Shown here piece after piece: positions 6,733 through 15,057 of a DNA stretch of 16,819 bases. Within the stretch, counting starts at the first letter, position 1, and each line of letters begins with the position of its first letter. Origin of the DNA: JBOHNM01 sp050730675 (GTDB lineage: Bacteria; Planctomycetota; Phycisphaerae; Phycisphaerales; UBA1924); assembly GCA_050730675.1 (NCBI GenBank), contig JBOHNM010000091.1, forward strand, positions 1 through 16,819, in the 5' to 3' direction. The position numbers and the translations under genes were made by a program. Below the pieces are notes generated by a model. It was not told the origin of the DNA. It saw only the letters and a list, made by a program, of their open reading frames with translations, and searched no databases.

Positions 6733-8283
6733 ATGTCGATGCGGTTGTATAACTCACTGACGCGGCAGGTGGAGGAGTTTCGTCCGGCGGACCCGGCGCG
6801 TGTGACGTTCTACTCGTGCGGGCCGACGGTCTACGACGATGCGCACGTAGGGAATTTCCGGTCGTTTTTGGCCGCGGACACGCTGCGCCGATGGATCGAA
6901 AGCCCGCTGTGCGAGATCGCCGGGCATAAGGGGCCGCGCAAGGTCATCCACGTGATGAATATCACCGACGTCGGGCATATGACCGACGACGATGAAGGGG
7001 GCGAGGCAGGCGAGGACCGGATGGCGGTGGCGGGGCGGCGGCTGGCAGAGGCGAAGAAATCGGGGCAGCTCCCGCCGGACGCGAAGATCGACCCCGCGGA
7101 TCCGTACGCGATTGCGGAGTTTTACGCGCAGCGGTTCCTGGATGATGCTCGCAAACTCGGGCTGAAGGTGGCGATCGAGGCGCAGCAGGATGCGACGCTG
7201 ATGCCGCGGCCGACGCAGAAGATCAGGCTGATGATCGAGATGATCCAGCGGCTGATCGCCAAAGGGCATGCCTACGCGATCGGACCAGCGGGCAAGCAGG
7301 TGGTGTACTTCGGCGTGCAGTCGTTCCCGGCATATGGGCGGTTGAGCGGCAACACGCTGGAGAAGCTGCGCACGGGCGCGGGCGGGCGCGTGAGCGATGT
7401 GAACCAGGAGCAGAAGAAGCATCCGGCGGACTTCCTTCTGTGGAAGGCAGACCCGAGCCACATCATGAAGTGGGACTCGCCGTGGGGCGCGGGGTACCCG
7501 GGGTGGCACATCGAGTGCTCGGTTATGGCCGCCGAGCGGCTGGCCGGGCCGGACGGGACGATCGACCTGCATTCCGGCGGCGAGGACAACATGTTCCCGC
7601 ACCACGAGTGCGAGATCGCGCAGAGTTGCAGCGACAGCGGCGCACCCATGTTCGCACGCCACTGGTTCCACGGGCGGCACTTGTTCATCAACGGCATGAA
7701 GATGAGTAAGAGCAAGGGGAATTTCTACACGGCGCGCGACCTGTTCAACAAAGGCATCGAGCCCGCGGCGATCCGGCTTGAACTCATCAAGACGCACTAC
7801 CGCAGCAACGCGAACTTCACCGACCAAGGTCTTGCGGATTCGCAGCGGATGGTGGAGCGGTGGCGGCGCGTGGCGGCGGGGACTGGTCCCGGCGGCGACA
7901 GCGCGGCCCGAGAGCATTGCCGCGCACGGTTCGCTGCAGCGATGCACGAGGATTTGAACGTCGCGGGCGCCATCGGTGAGATCAACGCGTGGGTCGGGTC
8001 GGTGGAGAAGCCGACGGCGGACGATGCGGCGCTGCTCCGCGAGCTTGACGCGGTGCTGGGCGTGCTCGAGCGCGAGAAGCCCAAGTCGGCGCAGACCGAC
8101 ATCGGCATCTTCCTCGCCGGCACTTCGCCGGATGCCGCGGTGGTCGAGAAGCTCGTCGCCCGGCGCGATGCCAAGGCGACCAAGGATTTCAAGCGGTCGG
8201 ATGCCATCCGCGACGAATTACTGGCGATGGGGTATCAGATCAAGGATGTCGCGGGCGGGAAGGTGGAAGTCTCGCGGCGCTGA
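6733..8283 (+). CDS. cysS: Cysteinyl-tRNA synthetase (divergent subtype)
   Basis: CysRS charges tRNA-Cys with cysteine in the cytoplasm. The class I signatures are present: zinc ligand Cys29 in YSCGPTVYDDAHVGN, the HIGH-type motif HVGN (38-41), GWHIECSVMA, HSGGEDNMFPHHECE and KMSKS at 323-327. The protein has 516 residues, longer than the roughly 460 usual in bacteria. The block after the Rossmann start reads MNITDVGHMTDDDEGGEAGED, where standard bacterial enzymes have a TDIDDK-type sequence. This matches a CysRS subtype I recall from candidate phyla. A PADPYAIAEFYAQRF stretch follows it. ATG 6733 (MSMRLYNS) is chosen by alignment to typical N-termini. ATG 6724 and GTG 6712 are in frame upstream, and no Shine-Dalgarno is visible for any of them. 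The next gene follows after 45 bp with no terminator between. Confidence 0.93.
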   Translation: MSMRLYNSLTRQVEEFRPADPARVTFYSCGPTVYDDAHVGNFRSFLAADTLRRWIESPLCEIAGHKGPRKVIHVMNITDVGHMTDDDEGGEAGEDRMAVAGRRLAEAKKSGQLPPDAKIDPADPYAIAEFYAQRFLDDARKLGLKVAIEAQQDATLMPRPTQKIRLMIEMIQRLIAKGHAYAIGPAGKQVVYFGVQSFPAYGRLSGNTLEKLRTGAGGRVSDVNQEQKKHPADFLLWKADPSHIMKWDSPWGAGYPGWHIECSVMAAERLAGPDGTIDLHSGGEDNMFPHHECEIAQSCSDSGAPMFARHWFHGRHLFINGMKMSKSKGNFYTARDLFNKGIEPAAIRLELIKTHYRSNANFTDQGLADSQRMVERWRRVAAGTGPGGDSAAREHCRARFAAAMHEDLNVAGAIGEINAWVGSVEKPTADDAALLRELDAVLGVLEREKPKSAQTDIGIFLAGTSPDAAVVEKLVARRDAKATKDFKRSDAIRDELLAMGYQIKDVAGGKVEVSRR

Positions 8284-8328
8284 TCCCAAGTAGCCGATCC
8301 GGGGCGGTTCGCGAACGATTGGGGGCCG

Positions 8329-9996
8329 ATGTCGGTTCACGCTTCGAAAACGATCTGGTGGTACCTCTGGCGTGAGCTGGTGCGGCTGCTGTTCATCACC
8401 GCGACGGTGGTCGTGGTGGTGACCAGTTTCGCGGTAGCGGTCAAACCGCTTGCTGACGGCAAACTGGGGCCGCTGGACACGCTGAAGCTCATGGTGCTCG
8501 CGTCGATCCCGATGCTGCAGTATGCGTTGCCGTTCGCCGCGGGGTTCGCCGCGACGCTGGCGTACCACCGCATGTCGAGCGAGAATGAGCTGAACGCCTG
8601 CTACGCGGGGGGTATCTCGCACAAGTCGGTGCTGGTGCCCGCGGCTTTCACCGGCGTGTTGCTGGCGGTGGGACTCTTTGTGCTGGCGGACCAGGTGATG
8701 CCTCGGTTCCTGCGGCGGATGAGCGAGCTGATCAGCGACGATGTGATGCGGCTGATGCAGAACTCCTTCTCGCGCGGCGAAGCACTGTCGATCGACGGGC
8801 GGAACATGTTCTACGCCGATGCGCTGATCCCCGGGGAGGTGCCGCCGGGCTCGGCGGCGAGCAAGCACTTTGTGCTGCAGGGACTGGTGGCGGCACAGGT
8901 GGAGCCGAACGGGACGGTGAGCAGCGAGGTCTCGTCGCGTTATGCGCTGGTGTGGCTTTTCCCGGGGACAGGCGGAACTGCGGCGGCGGACGACAGCCGG
9001 CGGACGAAGATGACGACGGTGGTGATGCAGCTGCGCGATTCGATCGTGGAGCGCCAGAACGTGCGCGTGCCGGAGATGGAGCAGTCCACGATCGTCTACC
9101 CGGTGCCGCTGTCGCTGAACGACGACCCGAAGTACCACACGTGGAGCGAACTGGAAGCGACCAAAGCGCGTCCCGAGCGGATGGACTGGATTGACGCGGA
9201 CCGGCGGCGGCTGGCGGCGCGGCTGGCCGAGCGCGAAACGGCCGACCAATTGGCCGCGGAACTCAAGGGCAAGGGACGGGCTTCGTTGACGGACCCGGCT
9301 GGACGATCGGTGGTGATCCGCGGGCGCGGGCTGACGACCGCGGGCGGCGACAAGGGTTTCTTGATCGAGCCGCCGGGGCGTGAGAAATTTGTGGAGGTCG
9401 TCACACAGCCGGACGATGCGCGGGTGCGGACATTCCGCTCGCCGCGGGTGTACCTGTCGATGCCCGTGACGCCCGACGGCAAGTCGAGCCAGCTCACCAT
9501 CGAGATGGACGAGGTGGCGGCGGGTGACGAGAGCGGCGTGGTGAACGAGTACAGGTTGAACGGGCTGGCGCCGGCGAACGACCCGCTGCCTTCGCTGCTG
9601 GCGATGTCGTCGAGCGATCTGGTGGCGCTGGCACAGAAGCGACGGGTGGGTACGGACGAGGATGCGCTCTCGCGCCAGGCGGGGGCCTTGTCGCGCCAAT
9701 TGTCGCAGTTGCAGAACGAGATCCTCAGCAAGCAGCACGAGCGTGTGGCGGCGAGCCTGGCGTGCCTGGTGATGGTGCTCACCGGCGCGGTGATGGCCAT
9801 GCGCCTGCGCGACAGCATGCCGCTGGCGGTGTATTTGTGGTCCTTCCTGCCGGCGCTGGGTTCGTTGTTCACGATCGCCGGCGGCCAGACGTTGACGCAC
9901 ACGCACGGGGCCACGGGGCTTTTCGTGCTGTACGGGGGCGTGGTGGTGCTGGCGCTGTGGACGTTCGTGGAGTACCGCAAGGTTGCGATTCACTGA
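8329..9996 (+). CDS. lptF: LptF/LptG-family permease with an enlarged periplasmic domain
   Basis: This is one of the two permease subunits of the Lpt exporter, which pulls lipopolysaccharide out of the inner membrane together with LptB. The layout is typical: three N-terminal membrane helices (about 13-36, 55-79, 100-121), a large periplasmic domain, and three C-terminal helices (about 472-491, 497-519, 530-547). Residues 81-97, RMSSENELNACYAGGIS, match the coupling helix that contacts the ATPase. The protein is 555 residues, against about 360 in the family. The extra length lies in the periplasmic part, which includes a charged helical stretch (about residues 283-312) and a Gln-rich helix before the fourth membrane segment. 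It starts the set lptF-GT39-PAP2-lptG and overlaps the next gene by 14 nt. Assignment to F rather than G rests on gene order and the presence of a second permease downstream. Confidence 0.85.
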   Translation: MSVHASKTIWWYLWRELVRLLFITATVVVVVTSFAVAVKPLADGKLGPLDTLKLMVLASIPMLQYALPFAAGFAATLAYHRMSSENELNACYAGGISHKSVLVPAAFTGVLLAVGLFVLADQVMPRFLRRMSELISDDVMRLMQNSFSRGEALSIDGRNMFYADALIPGEVPPGSAASKHFVLQGLVAAQVEPNGTVSSEVSSRYALVWLFPGTGGTAAADDSRRTKMTTVVMQLRDSIVERQNVRVPEMEQSTIVYPVPLSLNDDPKYHTWSELEATKARPERMDWIDADRRRLAARLAERETADQLAAELKGKGRASLTDPAGRSVVIRGRGLTTAGGDKGFLIEPPGREKFVEVVTQPDDARVRTFRSPRVYLSMPVTPDGKSSQLTIEMDEVAAGDESGVVNEYRLNGLAPANDPLPSLLAMSSSDLVALAQKRRVGTDEDALSRQAGALSRQLSQLQNEILSKQHERVAASLACLVMVLTGAVMAMRLRDSMPLAVYLWSFLPALGSLFTIAGGQTLTHTHGATGLFVLYGGVVVLALWTFVEYRKVAIH

Positions 9997-11668
9997 GGCG
10001 AACATCGCGGACGCCGATGGAGTGCACGTCGAGCGGCGACGGGCGTGGACGGGCGCGCTGGTGCTCGTCGGCGTGCTGCTCATAGCGCGCGTGGTCTACC
10101 TGCTGTGGTTCTGTCGGTACGACCTGATCGAAGATGAGGCGTTCTACTGGCTGTGGGCGCAGCACCCGGCGTGGAGCTATCACACCAAGGGCCCAGGGAT
10201 CGCGTGGGCGATCTGGCTGGCGACCAAGGTCTTTGGCGATTCGGCATGGGCGGTGCGGATGGTCGGAGCGGTCGGCGGCGCGGCGGCGGGGATCGCCGCG
10301 GCGGGGATGGCGATCGATTGCATCGCCGCTCGCGGCGGAGCGCGGCCGGGTACCATGCGCGCGGGAGTCATGCGGACCGCGGCGGTGCTCGCGGTCGGGC
10401 TGATGAGCCTGGCGCCGGCGTACCAGGCGACGGCGCTGCTGGCGACGATCGACGGGCCGTACATCGCCTGCTGGATGCTGGCGGCGTGGGCGGCGCTACG
10501 GGCGATGTGCCTCGGCTCGCGCAGCGCGTGGGTGTGGCTCGGCGTGGCGCTGGGCGTGGGATTTCTGTTCAAATACACGATCCTGTTGCTGCTTCCGGGG
10601 CTAGCGCTCGGCGCGTGGATGGGTCGAGGAATCGGGGGGTTGCGGCTGGCGTCGGGTTGGCGCGGGGCGATGTCGCTGGGAGCGGCGATCTTCGCGCTCT
10701 CGCTGGCACCCGTGGTGATCTGGAACGCTCAGCATGATTGGGTTACCGTCAGGCACCTCGTCGGCCACCTCAACCTCAGCGGCGGCGATGAGACCGTGCA
10801 TGTCGCGCGAAAGGGGTGGGGCTACCAGCCGAAGTGGACGCTGGAGTTCATCGGCGCGCAGATCGGCATGATCGGGCCGGGGATCGTGATCGGGTTTGTG
10901 GCGGCGTGGAGGATGGTGCGCTCGTGGCGGGCGAATCGGCGCCGCGCCACCCCGGGAGGCGATCTTCAACATGCGGCAGAGTTGCTGCTGGTCTGCGTGG
11001 CCCTGCCGCTGCTGGTGTTCTACCTGCTGGTCACGTTCATCGCCCCGGCGCAGATGAACTGGCCGATCGCCTCGGAGACGACGCTGCTGGTGGCGGGCGC
11101 CCTCTGGCTGGCTGATCTCTCGCGACCGTGGACCGGCGCGGCCAAGCACCTGTGGCGCACCACCATGATCTTCGGCGTCGTCACCGGCGTGGCGATGCTG
11201 CGGCTGGACGTGGTGGCCGATGCGCTCGGTGCGGTGTGGCCGCAGGCCGCGGCGAAGATCCCGCTCGGCCGCATCATGGCGGCACGGCCGTTCGCCTTCA
11301 GCCTCCAGACGCAGCGCGACATGGTCACTGAGAAAACGGGCGCGCAACCGTTCGTGATGACCTCGCACTACGGGCGGGCGGCGCTGCTGAGTTTCTACTT
11401 GCCTGATCGGCCGGTGGTGCACTGCGCCTCGTCGCGCACGGGCGGGCGGATCGTGCAGCAAGACTTCTGGAGCGACACCAACTTGGACGACCCCGCGCTG
11501 CTGGGGCGCAACGCAATCATCGTGAGCCCGGCGAACATGGAGCCCAACTGGAAAGTAGCGTTCGATCGAGTCGAGAAGCTCAAGCCGCTCCAAGGCGAGC
11601 ACAAGACGGATAATGCGGCGTTCGTCGCATATGGCTTCAAGGGCCTGCCGAAGGGGGGCTCGCGATGA
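9983..11668 (+). CDS. GT39-type (ArnT/PMT-like) membrane glycosyltransferase
   Basis: A 561-residue polytopic membrane protein of the GT-C fold. Members of the dolichyl/undecaprenyl-phosphate-sugar family transfer a sugar from a lipid carrier to an acceptor on the outer face of the inner membrane. ArnT adds aminoarabinose to lipid A; others modify proteins. After the first membrane helix comes the signature EDEAFYWLWAQHPAWSYH (from residue 50), where the acidic pair is the expected catalytic or metal site, then KGPGIAWAI. Many hydrophobic helices follow, and a soluble C-terminal part (about residues 430-561). The start used is TTG 9983, inside the end of lptF (14-nt overlap). GTG 10022 is an alternative. 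The stop overlaps the next start (ATGA at 11665-11668). Lying between two Lpt permease genes, a lipid A or glycolipid acceptor is likely, but that is inference. Confidence 0.83.
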   Translation: MRFTEANIADADGVHVERRRAWTGALVLVGVLLIARVVYLLWFCRYDLIEDEAFYWLWAQHPAWSYHTKGPGIAWAIWLATKVFGDSAWAVRMVGAVGGAAAGIAAAGMAIDCIAARGGARPGTMRAGVMRTAAVLAVGLMSLAPAYQATALLATIDGPYIACWMLAAWAALRAMCLGSRSAWVWLGVALGVGFLFKYTILLLLPGLALGAWMGRGIGGLRLASGWRGAMSLGAAIFALSLAPVVIWNAQHDWVTVRHLVGHLNLSGGDETVHVARKGWGYQPKWTLEFIGAQIGMIGPGIVIGFVAAWRMVRSWRANRRRATPGGDLQHAAELLLVCVALPLLVFYLLVTFIAPAQMNWPIASETTLLVAGALWLADLSRPWTGAAKHLWRTTMIFGVVTGVAMLRLDVVADALGAVWPQAAAKIPLGRIMAARPFAFSLQTQRDMVTEKTGAQPFVMTSHYGRAALLSFYLPDRPVVHCASSRTGGRIVQQDFWSDTNLDDPALLGRNAIIVSPANMEPNWKVAFDRVEKLKPLQGEHKTDNAAFVAYGFKGLPKGGSR

Positions 11669-12333
11669 CCAACGATGATGTGCTCAACCGGGTCGGTTGG
11701 CCGCGTGGGCGGTTCTGGCTGGTGTGGCTCGCAGTCGCATTTGTGCTGGTGTTGGGGTGCCTGCCTCTGGACAGCGCGGTCAACGAGGCGTTTGCGTCGC
11801 TGCGCGCCCGACCGGGCGTGAAGTCGTGGGATAGCCGCGACTGGTACCAGACGCTGCGGCAACTCGGCTTCCTCCCTGTCTGGCTGGTCACGGGACTTTG
11901 CCTGTGGCTGATCGACCTGGGACGCGGCCAAGCGCTGACACCCTCGTGGTCGCGCGGGGCGCTGGTGGCCGGCGGGGCGACGCTCGCGGGGATGCTCGCC
12001 GAGGTGTTGAAGCCGTTGGTCGGGCGGATCAAGCCGGAAGAATCGCTGGGTGACCCGCTGCGTTTCTGGCCGTTGGGCGAACGCGTTGCCAAGATGTCCG
12101 ACACGGGCTTTGTTTCCAGCCACGCGGCGGTTTCGATGGGGGCCGCGGCGGCGCTGGCGTATCTGTTCCCGCGGTGCGGGCCGGTGGTTGTGCTGGCGGC
12201 GATGGGGACGGGCCTGACGCGGCTGCTGGTCGGAGGGCACTACCTTTCTGACGTGGTGGGTGGCATGCTGGTGGGCTGGCTGGCGGCGCGGATCGTGGCG
12301 GCGTGGACGGGCGTGAGGAGGTTCGGCACATGA
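11665..12333 (+). CDS. PAP2-family membrane phosphatase
   Basis: A 222-residue integral membrane phosphatase of the type 2 phosphatidic acid phosphatase family. The three active-site motifs have correct spacing: K116-x6-K123-P124 (the usual Arg is Lys), S151-S152-H153 (usual PSGH, here VSSH) and T185-R186-x5-H192-x3-D196. Family members remove phosphate from phosphatidate, undecaprenyl diphosphate or lipid A (LpxE). The context, between a lipid-linked sugar transferase and LptG, favours either lipid A dephosphorylation or recycling of the undecaprenyl carrier, which cannot be resolved from sequence. It is coupled to both neighbours by 4-nt ATGA overlaps (11665-11668 and 12330-12333). The substitution in the first motif is conservative, and the catalytic His pair and Asp remain, so activity is plausible. 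Confidence 0.87.
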   Translation: MTNDDVLNRVGWPRGRFWLVWLAVAFVLVLGCLPLDSAVNEAFASLRARPGVKSWDSRDWYQTLRQLGFLPVWLVTGLCLWLIDLGRGQALTPSWSRGALVAGGATLAGMLAEVLKPLVGRIKPEESLGDPLRFWPLGERVAKMSDTGFVSSHAAVSMGAAAALAYLFPRCGPVVVLAAMGTGLTRLLVGGHYLSDVVGGMLVGWLAARIVAAWTGVRRFGT

Positions 12334-13463
12334 CGACGCTGGACCGGTACATCGCGCGTCAGTACGTGATGAACATCGTCATCCTGCTGGTGCTGCTTTT
12401 CTCGTTCGTGCTGGTCGTCGATGCGTCGCTCAACATTGCGAGGTACCTCAAGATCGCGAGCGAGTCGCCTGACCACCCCGAGGGACTGCGAAAGTTCCTG
12501 ATCGCACTGTGGCTGTTCGTGGACCTGTGGTGGCCGAAGCTGCTGCAGCTGTTCAACTACCTGCTCGGGCTGGTGCTCGTCGGGGCGATGGGGTTCACGT
12601 ACACGCACCTGGTGCGTCACCGCGAACTGGTCGCGGCGCTGGCCGGCGGCGTCTCGATGTTCCGGCTCGCGCGTCCGGTGTTGGTGGTGGCCGGTGCGAT
12701 GCTGCTGGTGCAGGTCGCGAACCAGGAGTTCGTCATCCCGCGGATTGCGCCGCTGCTGGCGCGAGACAAGGGCGACGCCGGACGCCGCGATTTCTCGGCG
12801 TTCAAGGTGCCCCTGACGCCCGATGGTCAGAACCGCGTGATCATGGCGGCGAGCTTTGATCCGCAGTCGCAGGTGATGAGCGGTTTTTATGCACTGGAAC
12901 GCGACGAGAACGGCAAGGCCAAGCGGAAGATCGTGGCCGACAGCGCGCAGTGGACGGGCCGACAGTGGAAGCTGACAGGGGGCTTCGCCCGACCGGCGGG
13001 GATCGCCAGCAACAGCGCCAACGACCCGCGCGTGGCGAGGGCCGAGCCGATCGCCGCCATCACCAGCAGCCTGGACCCGACAACGCTGGTGGCCAATCGC
13101 TACCGGAGCTTCAGCCAGTCGCTGTCGTGGAAACAGATCGGGGAGGTGCTCTCGACGCCCGGCCTCAGCGAGCAGGTGCGCACGCAGATGGAGCGGATCG
13201 GCTGGGGGCGGCTCTCGACGCTCTGCTCGACGATGCTGGCGCTGGTGATCGCGATGCCGTTCTTCCTGCGACGTGAGCCGTCGAACATGGTCATCCAGTC
13301 GCTCAAGGCCGCGCCGGTGGCGCTGACGGCGCTCCTCGGCGGCGTGCTTGGGGCCGCCGCGCCGGTGCCGACAGACCTGCTGCCGGTGTGGGTCGCGTCA
13401 TTCCTGCCGGTGCTGGTGCTTGGGCCGCTGTCGATCGCGATGGCCAGCGGCGTGAAGACCTGA
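12330..13463 (+). CDS. lptG: LptF/LptG-family permease, second subunit
   Basis: A 377-residue permease, normal for the family. It opens MTTLDRYIARQYV, the typical LptG start, with membrane helices at about 12-31, 72-92 and 114-132. The coupling segment LVRHRELVAALAGGVS (94-109) lies before the third helix. The periplasmic domain carries the family's jellyroll pattern (ADSAQWTGRQWKLTGG), and three more helices lie near the C-terminus. With the upstream permease it would form the LptFG channel that passes lipopolysaccharide from the inner membrane to the periplasmic bridge. ATG 12330 overlaps the previous stop (ATGA) and is served by GAGGAG at 12315-12320. A longer in-frame version from 12303 is unlikely. 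No terminator is seen before the next gene, 45 bp away. Confidence 0.85.
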   Translation: MTTLDRYIARQYVMNIVILLVLLFSFVLVVDASLNIARYLKIASESPDHPEGLRKFLIALWLFVDLWWPKLLQLFNYLLGLVLVGAMGFTYTHLVRHRELVAALAGGVSMFRLARPVLVVAGAMLLVQVANQEFVIPRIAPLLARDKGDAGRRDFSAFKVPLTPDGQNRVIMAASFDPQSQVMSGFYALERDENGKAKRKIVADSAQWTGRQWKLTGGFARPAGIASNSANDPRVARAEPIAAITSSLDPTTLVANRYRSFSQSLSWKQIGEVLSTPGLSEQVRTQMERIGWGRLSTLCSTMLALVIAMPFFLRREPSNMVIQSLKAAPVALTALLGGVLGAAAPVPTDLLPVWVASFLPVLVLGPLSIAMASGVKT

Positions 13464-13508
13464 GCGTCGCGGCCCTCGGGGACGCGGATCGGGTACGATG
13501 CCACCGCC

Positions 13509-14765
13509 ATGGCCAGCGTCGTCTTCTACTTTCAGGTGCATCAGCCCTACCGCCTGCGGCGGTATTCGGTGTTCGATGCCGATCCGTTCTACTTCGACAC
13601 GCAGAAGAACGGAGACATCTGCCGCAAGGTCGCCGACAAGTGTTACCGCCCGGCGACACAGTTGATCCTGGACTTGGTGAAGAAGAACAAGCAGAACTTC
13701 CGTGTGAGCTACGCGATGACGGGCGTGGTGCTCGACCAACTCCAGGAGTTCTGCCCGGACGTGCTGGACATCTTCAAGCGCCTGGCCGACACGGGGTGCT
13801 GCGAGTTCGTCGGCGAGACGTACTACCACTCGCTGAGCTTCCTCTACTCGCGCGAGGAGTTCACTCGCCAGGTGGATGCTCACACCAAGCGGATCCAGGA
13901 ACTCTTCGGGCAGACGCCGCGGGTGTTCCGGAACACCGAGCTGATCTACAACAACGACCTGGCGAACTTCGTGAGCAACATGAAGACGCCCGATGGCAAG
14001 CCGCGGTTTGCCGGGATCATCTGCGAGGGTGCCGACCACATCCTCGGATACCGTTCGCCGAACTTCCTGTACAAGGCGCCGGGCGTCGGCAACAGCGGGC
14101 TCGGCAAACCCTTCGCCACGCTGCTGAAGAACTACCGCCTGAGCGACGACATCGCCTTCCGCTTCAGCAACCGCGGCTGGGCGGACTGGCCGCTGAGCGC
14201 CGAGAAGTTCGCCGGCTGGGTGAACCAGATCAACGGCAACGGGTACCTGTGCAACCTGTTCATGGACTACGAGACCTTCGGCGAGCACCAGTGGGCCGAT
14301 ACGGGGATCTTCAAATTCCTCGAGGCGCTGCCGGAGAAGATCTTCGACGTCAACCCCGGGCACAACGACTTCTGCACACCCTACGAGGCGCTGCAGCGCT
14401 ACGACACCGTCGGCGACTACGACGTGCCCAACGCCATCAGCTGGGCCGACACCGAGCGTGACCTGAGCGCCTGGCTCGGCAACGCGATGCAGAGCAACGC
14501 GCTCAACGAGGCCTTCCGCGTCGAGCGGCTGGTGCGCCAGATGGAGCAGCGGGCCGAGGGCGGAGAGCCGCACGCCCGCGAGCAGTACCCGCACGTCGTC
14601 AACGACTGGCGCAAGCTCACCACCAGCGACCATTTCTACTACATGTGCACAAAGTACTGGGCCGATGGCGATGTCCACAAGTACTTCAGCCCGTACGAGA
14701 GCCCGTACGACGCGTACATCAACTACATGAATGTGTTGGATAATCTGCGGACGCGGGCGACCTGA
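13509..14765 (+). CDS. Glycoside hydrolase family 57 (alpha-amylase-like)
   Basis: A 418-residue cytoplasmic-type enzyme (no signal peptide) of family GH57, a retaining alpha-glucan hydrolase or transferase group. All five conserved regions are visible: HQP at 11-13; GETYYHSL from 102; the nucleophile Glu144 in RNTELIYNND; the acid/base Asp253 in MDYETFGEHQ; and TTSDHFYYM from 371. The pattern fits the alpha-amylase branch rather than branching enzymes, which are usually longer. A role in glycogen or maltodextrin turnover is likely. ATG 13509 lacks a Shine-Dalgarno. TACGAT at 13494-13499 could be a -10 element placed for a leaderless message. The gene follows lptG by 45 bp and may be co-transcribed or start its own unit. 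It ends 6 bp from the facing end of the broken toxin gene. Confidence 0.9.
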   Translation: MASVVFYFQVHQPYRLRRYSVFDADPFYFDTQKNGDICRKVADKCYRPATQLILDLVKKNKQNFRVSYAMTGVVLDQLQEFCPDVLDIFKRLADTGCCEFVGETYYHSLSFLYSREEFTRQVDAHTKRIQELFGQTPRVFRNTELIYNNDLANFVSNMKTPDGKPRFAGIICEGADHILGYRSPNFLYKAPGVGNSGLGKPFATLLKNYRLSDDIAFRFSNRGWADWPLSAEKFAGWVNQINGNGYLCNLFMDYETFGEHQWADTGIFKFLEALPEKIFDVNPGHNDFCTPYEALQRYDTVGDYDVPNAISWADTERDLSAWLGNAMQSNALNEAFRVERLVRQMEQRAEGGEPHAREQYPHVVNDWRKLTTSDHFYYMCTKYWADGDVHKYFSPYESPYDAYINYMNVLDNLRTRAT

Positions 14766-14771
14766 TGACGG

Positions 14772-15057
14772 TCAGAACTCGCCGGTGACGTCACGTGAGC
14801 CGTGGAAGATGTGTGCGACGGCAATCCCGCCCTCGAACGGCATGTATTAGATCACGTACTGGTCGAACGCTCAGCTCCGCAGCCCGCGGTACAACTCTGG
14901 ACGGGCCCGGCCAACGAGCGGTGAGCGGGCCAGCCACCGGCATTTGTCGCGCACCCGCTTGATGAAGCGTCGCGTTGTTGGGGTGCCATTCCGCGATAAA
15001 GGCCCAGAGCTCCGCGAGATCCTTCTCGGCCTCCGGCGTGAAGTAGACCACGCTCAA
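14772..15057 (-). pseudogene. ParE-like toxin, inactivated
   Basis: Remains of a RelE/ParE-superfamily toxin, which in ParE-type systems poisons DNA gyrase. The first part is intact: SVVYFTPEAEKDLAELWAFI, then AEWHPNNA. An extra base at about 14970 then shifts the frame. Reading on in the +1 frame restores family sequence: RFIKRVRDKCRWLARSPL and GRARPELYRGLRS. That frame next meets TGA (14871-14873) and, after AFDQYVI, TAA (14847-14849). The tail YMPFEGGIAVAHIFHGSRD then ends at TGA 14772-14774. So the gene has one frameshift and two nonsense changes in an otherwise recognisable length of about 95 codons. The start TTG (15057) overlaps the antitoxin stop as TTGA; GTG 15051 is an alternative. 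The intact frame from the same start reads to 14791, but after residue 31 it has no family resemblance. Confidence 0.85.

Noticed and set aside
8218..10083. A 621-codon open frame on the minus strand opposite lptF
   Set aside because: Low-complexity Arg/His/Gln composition and no domain; it shadows a well-supported membrane protein.
14847..14873. Readthrough or selenocysteine decoding of the toxin stops
   Set aside because: There is also a frameshift and a TAA, and the family has no catalytic Cys at these places, so decay is the simpler reading.
14791..15057. An 88-residue intact toxin from the same start
   Set aside because: Family resemblance stops at residue 31, and the true continuation is visible in the +1 frame.
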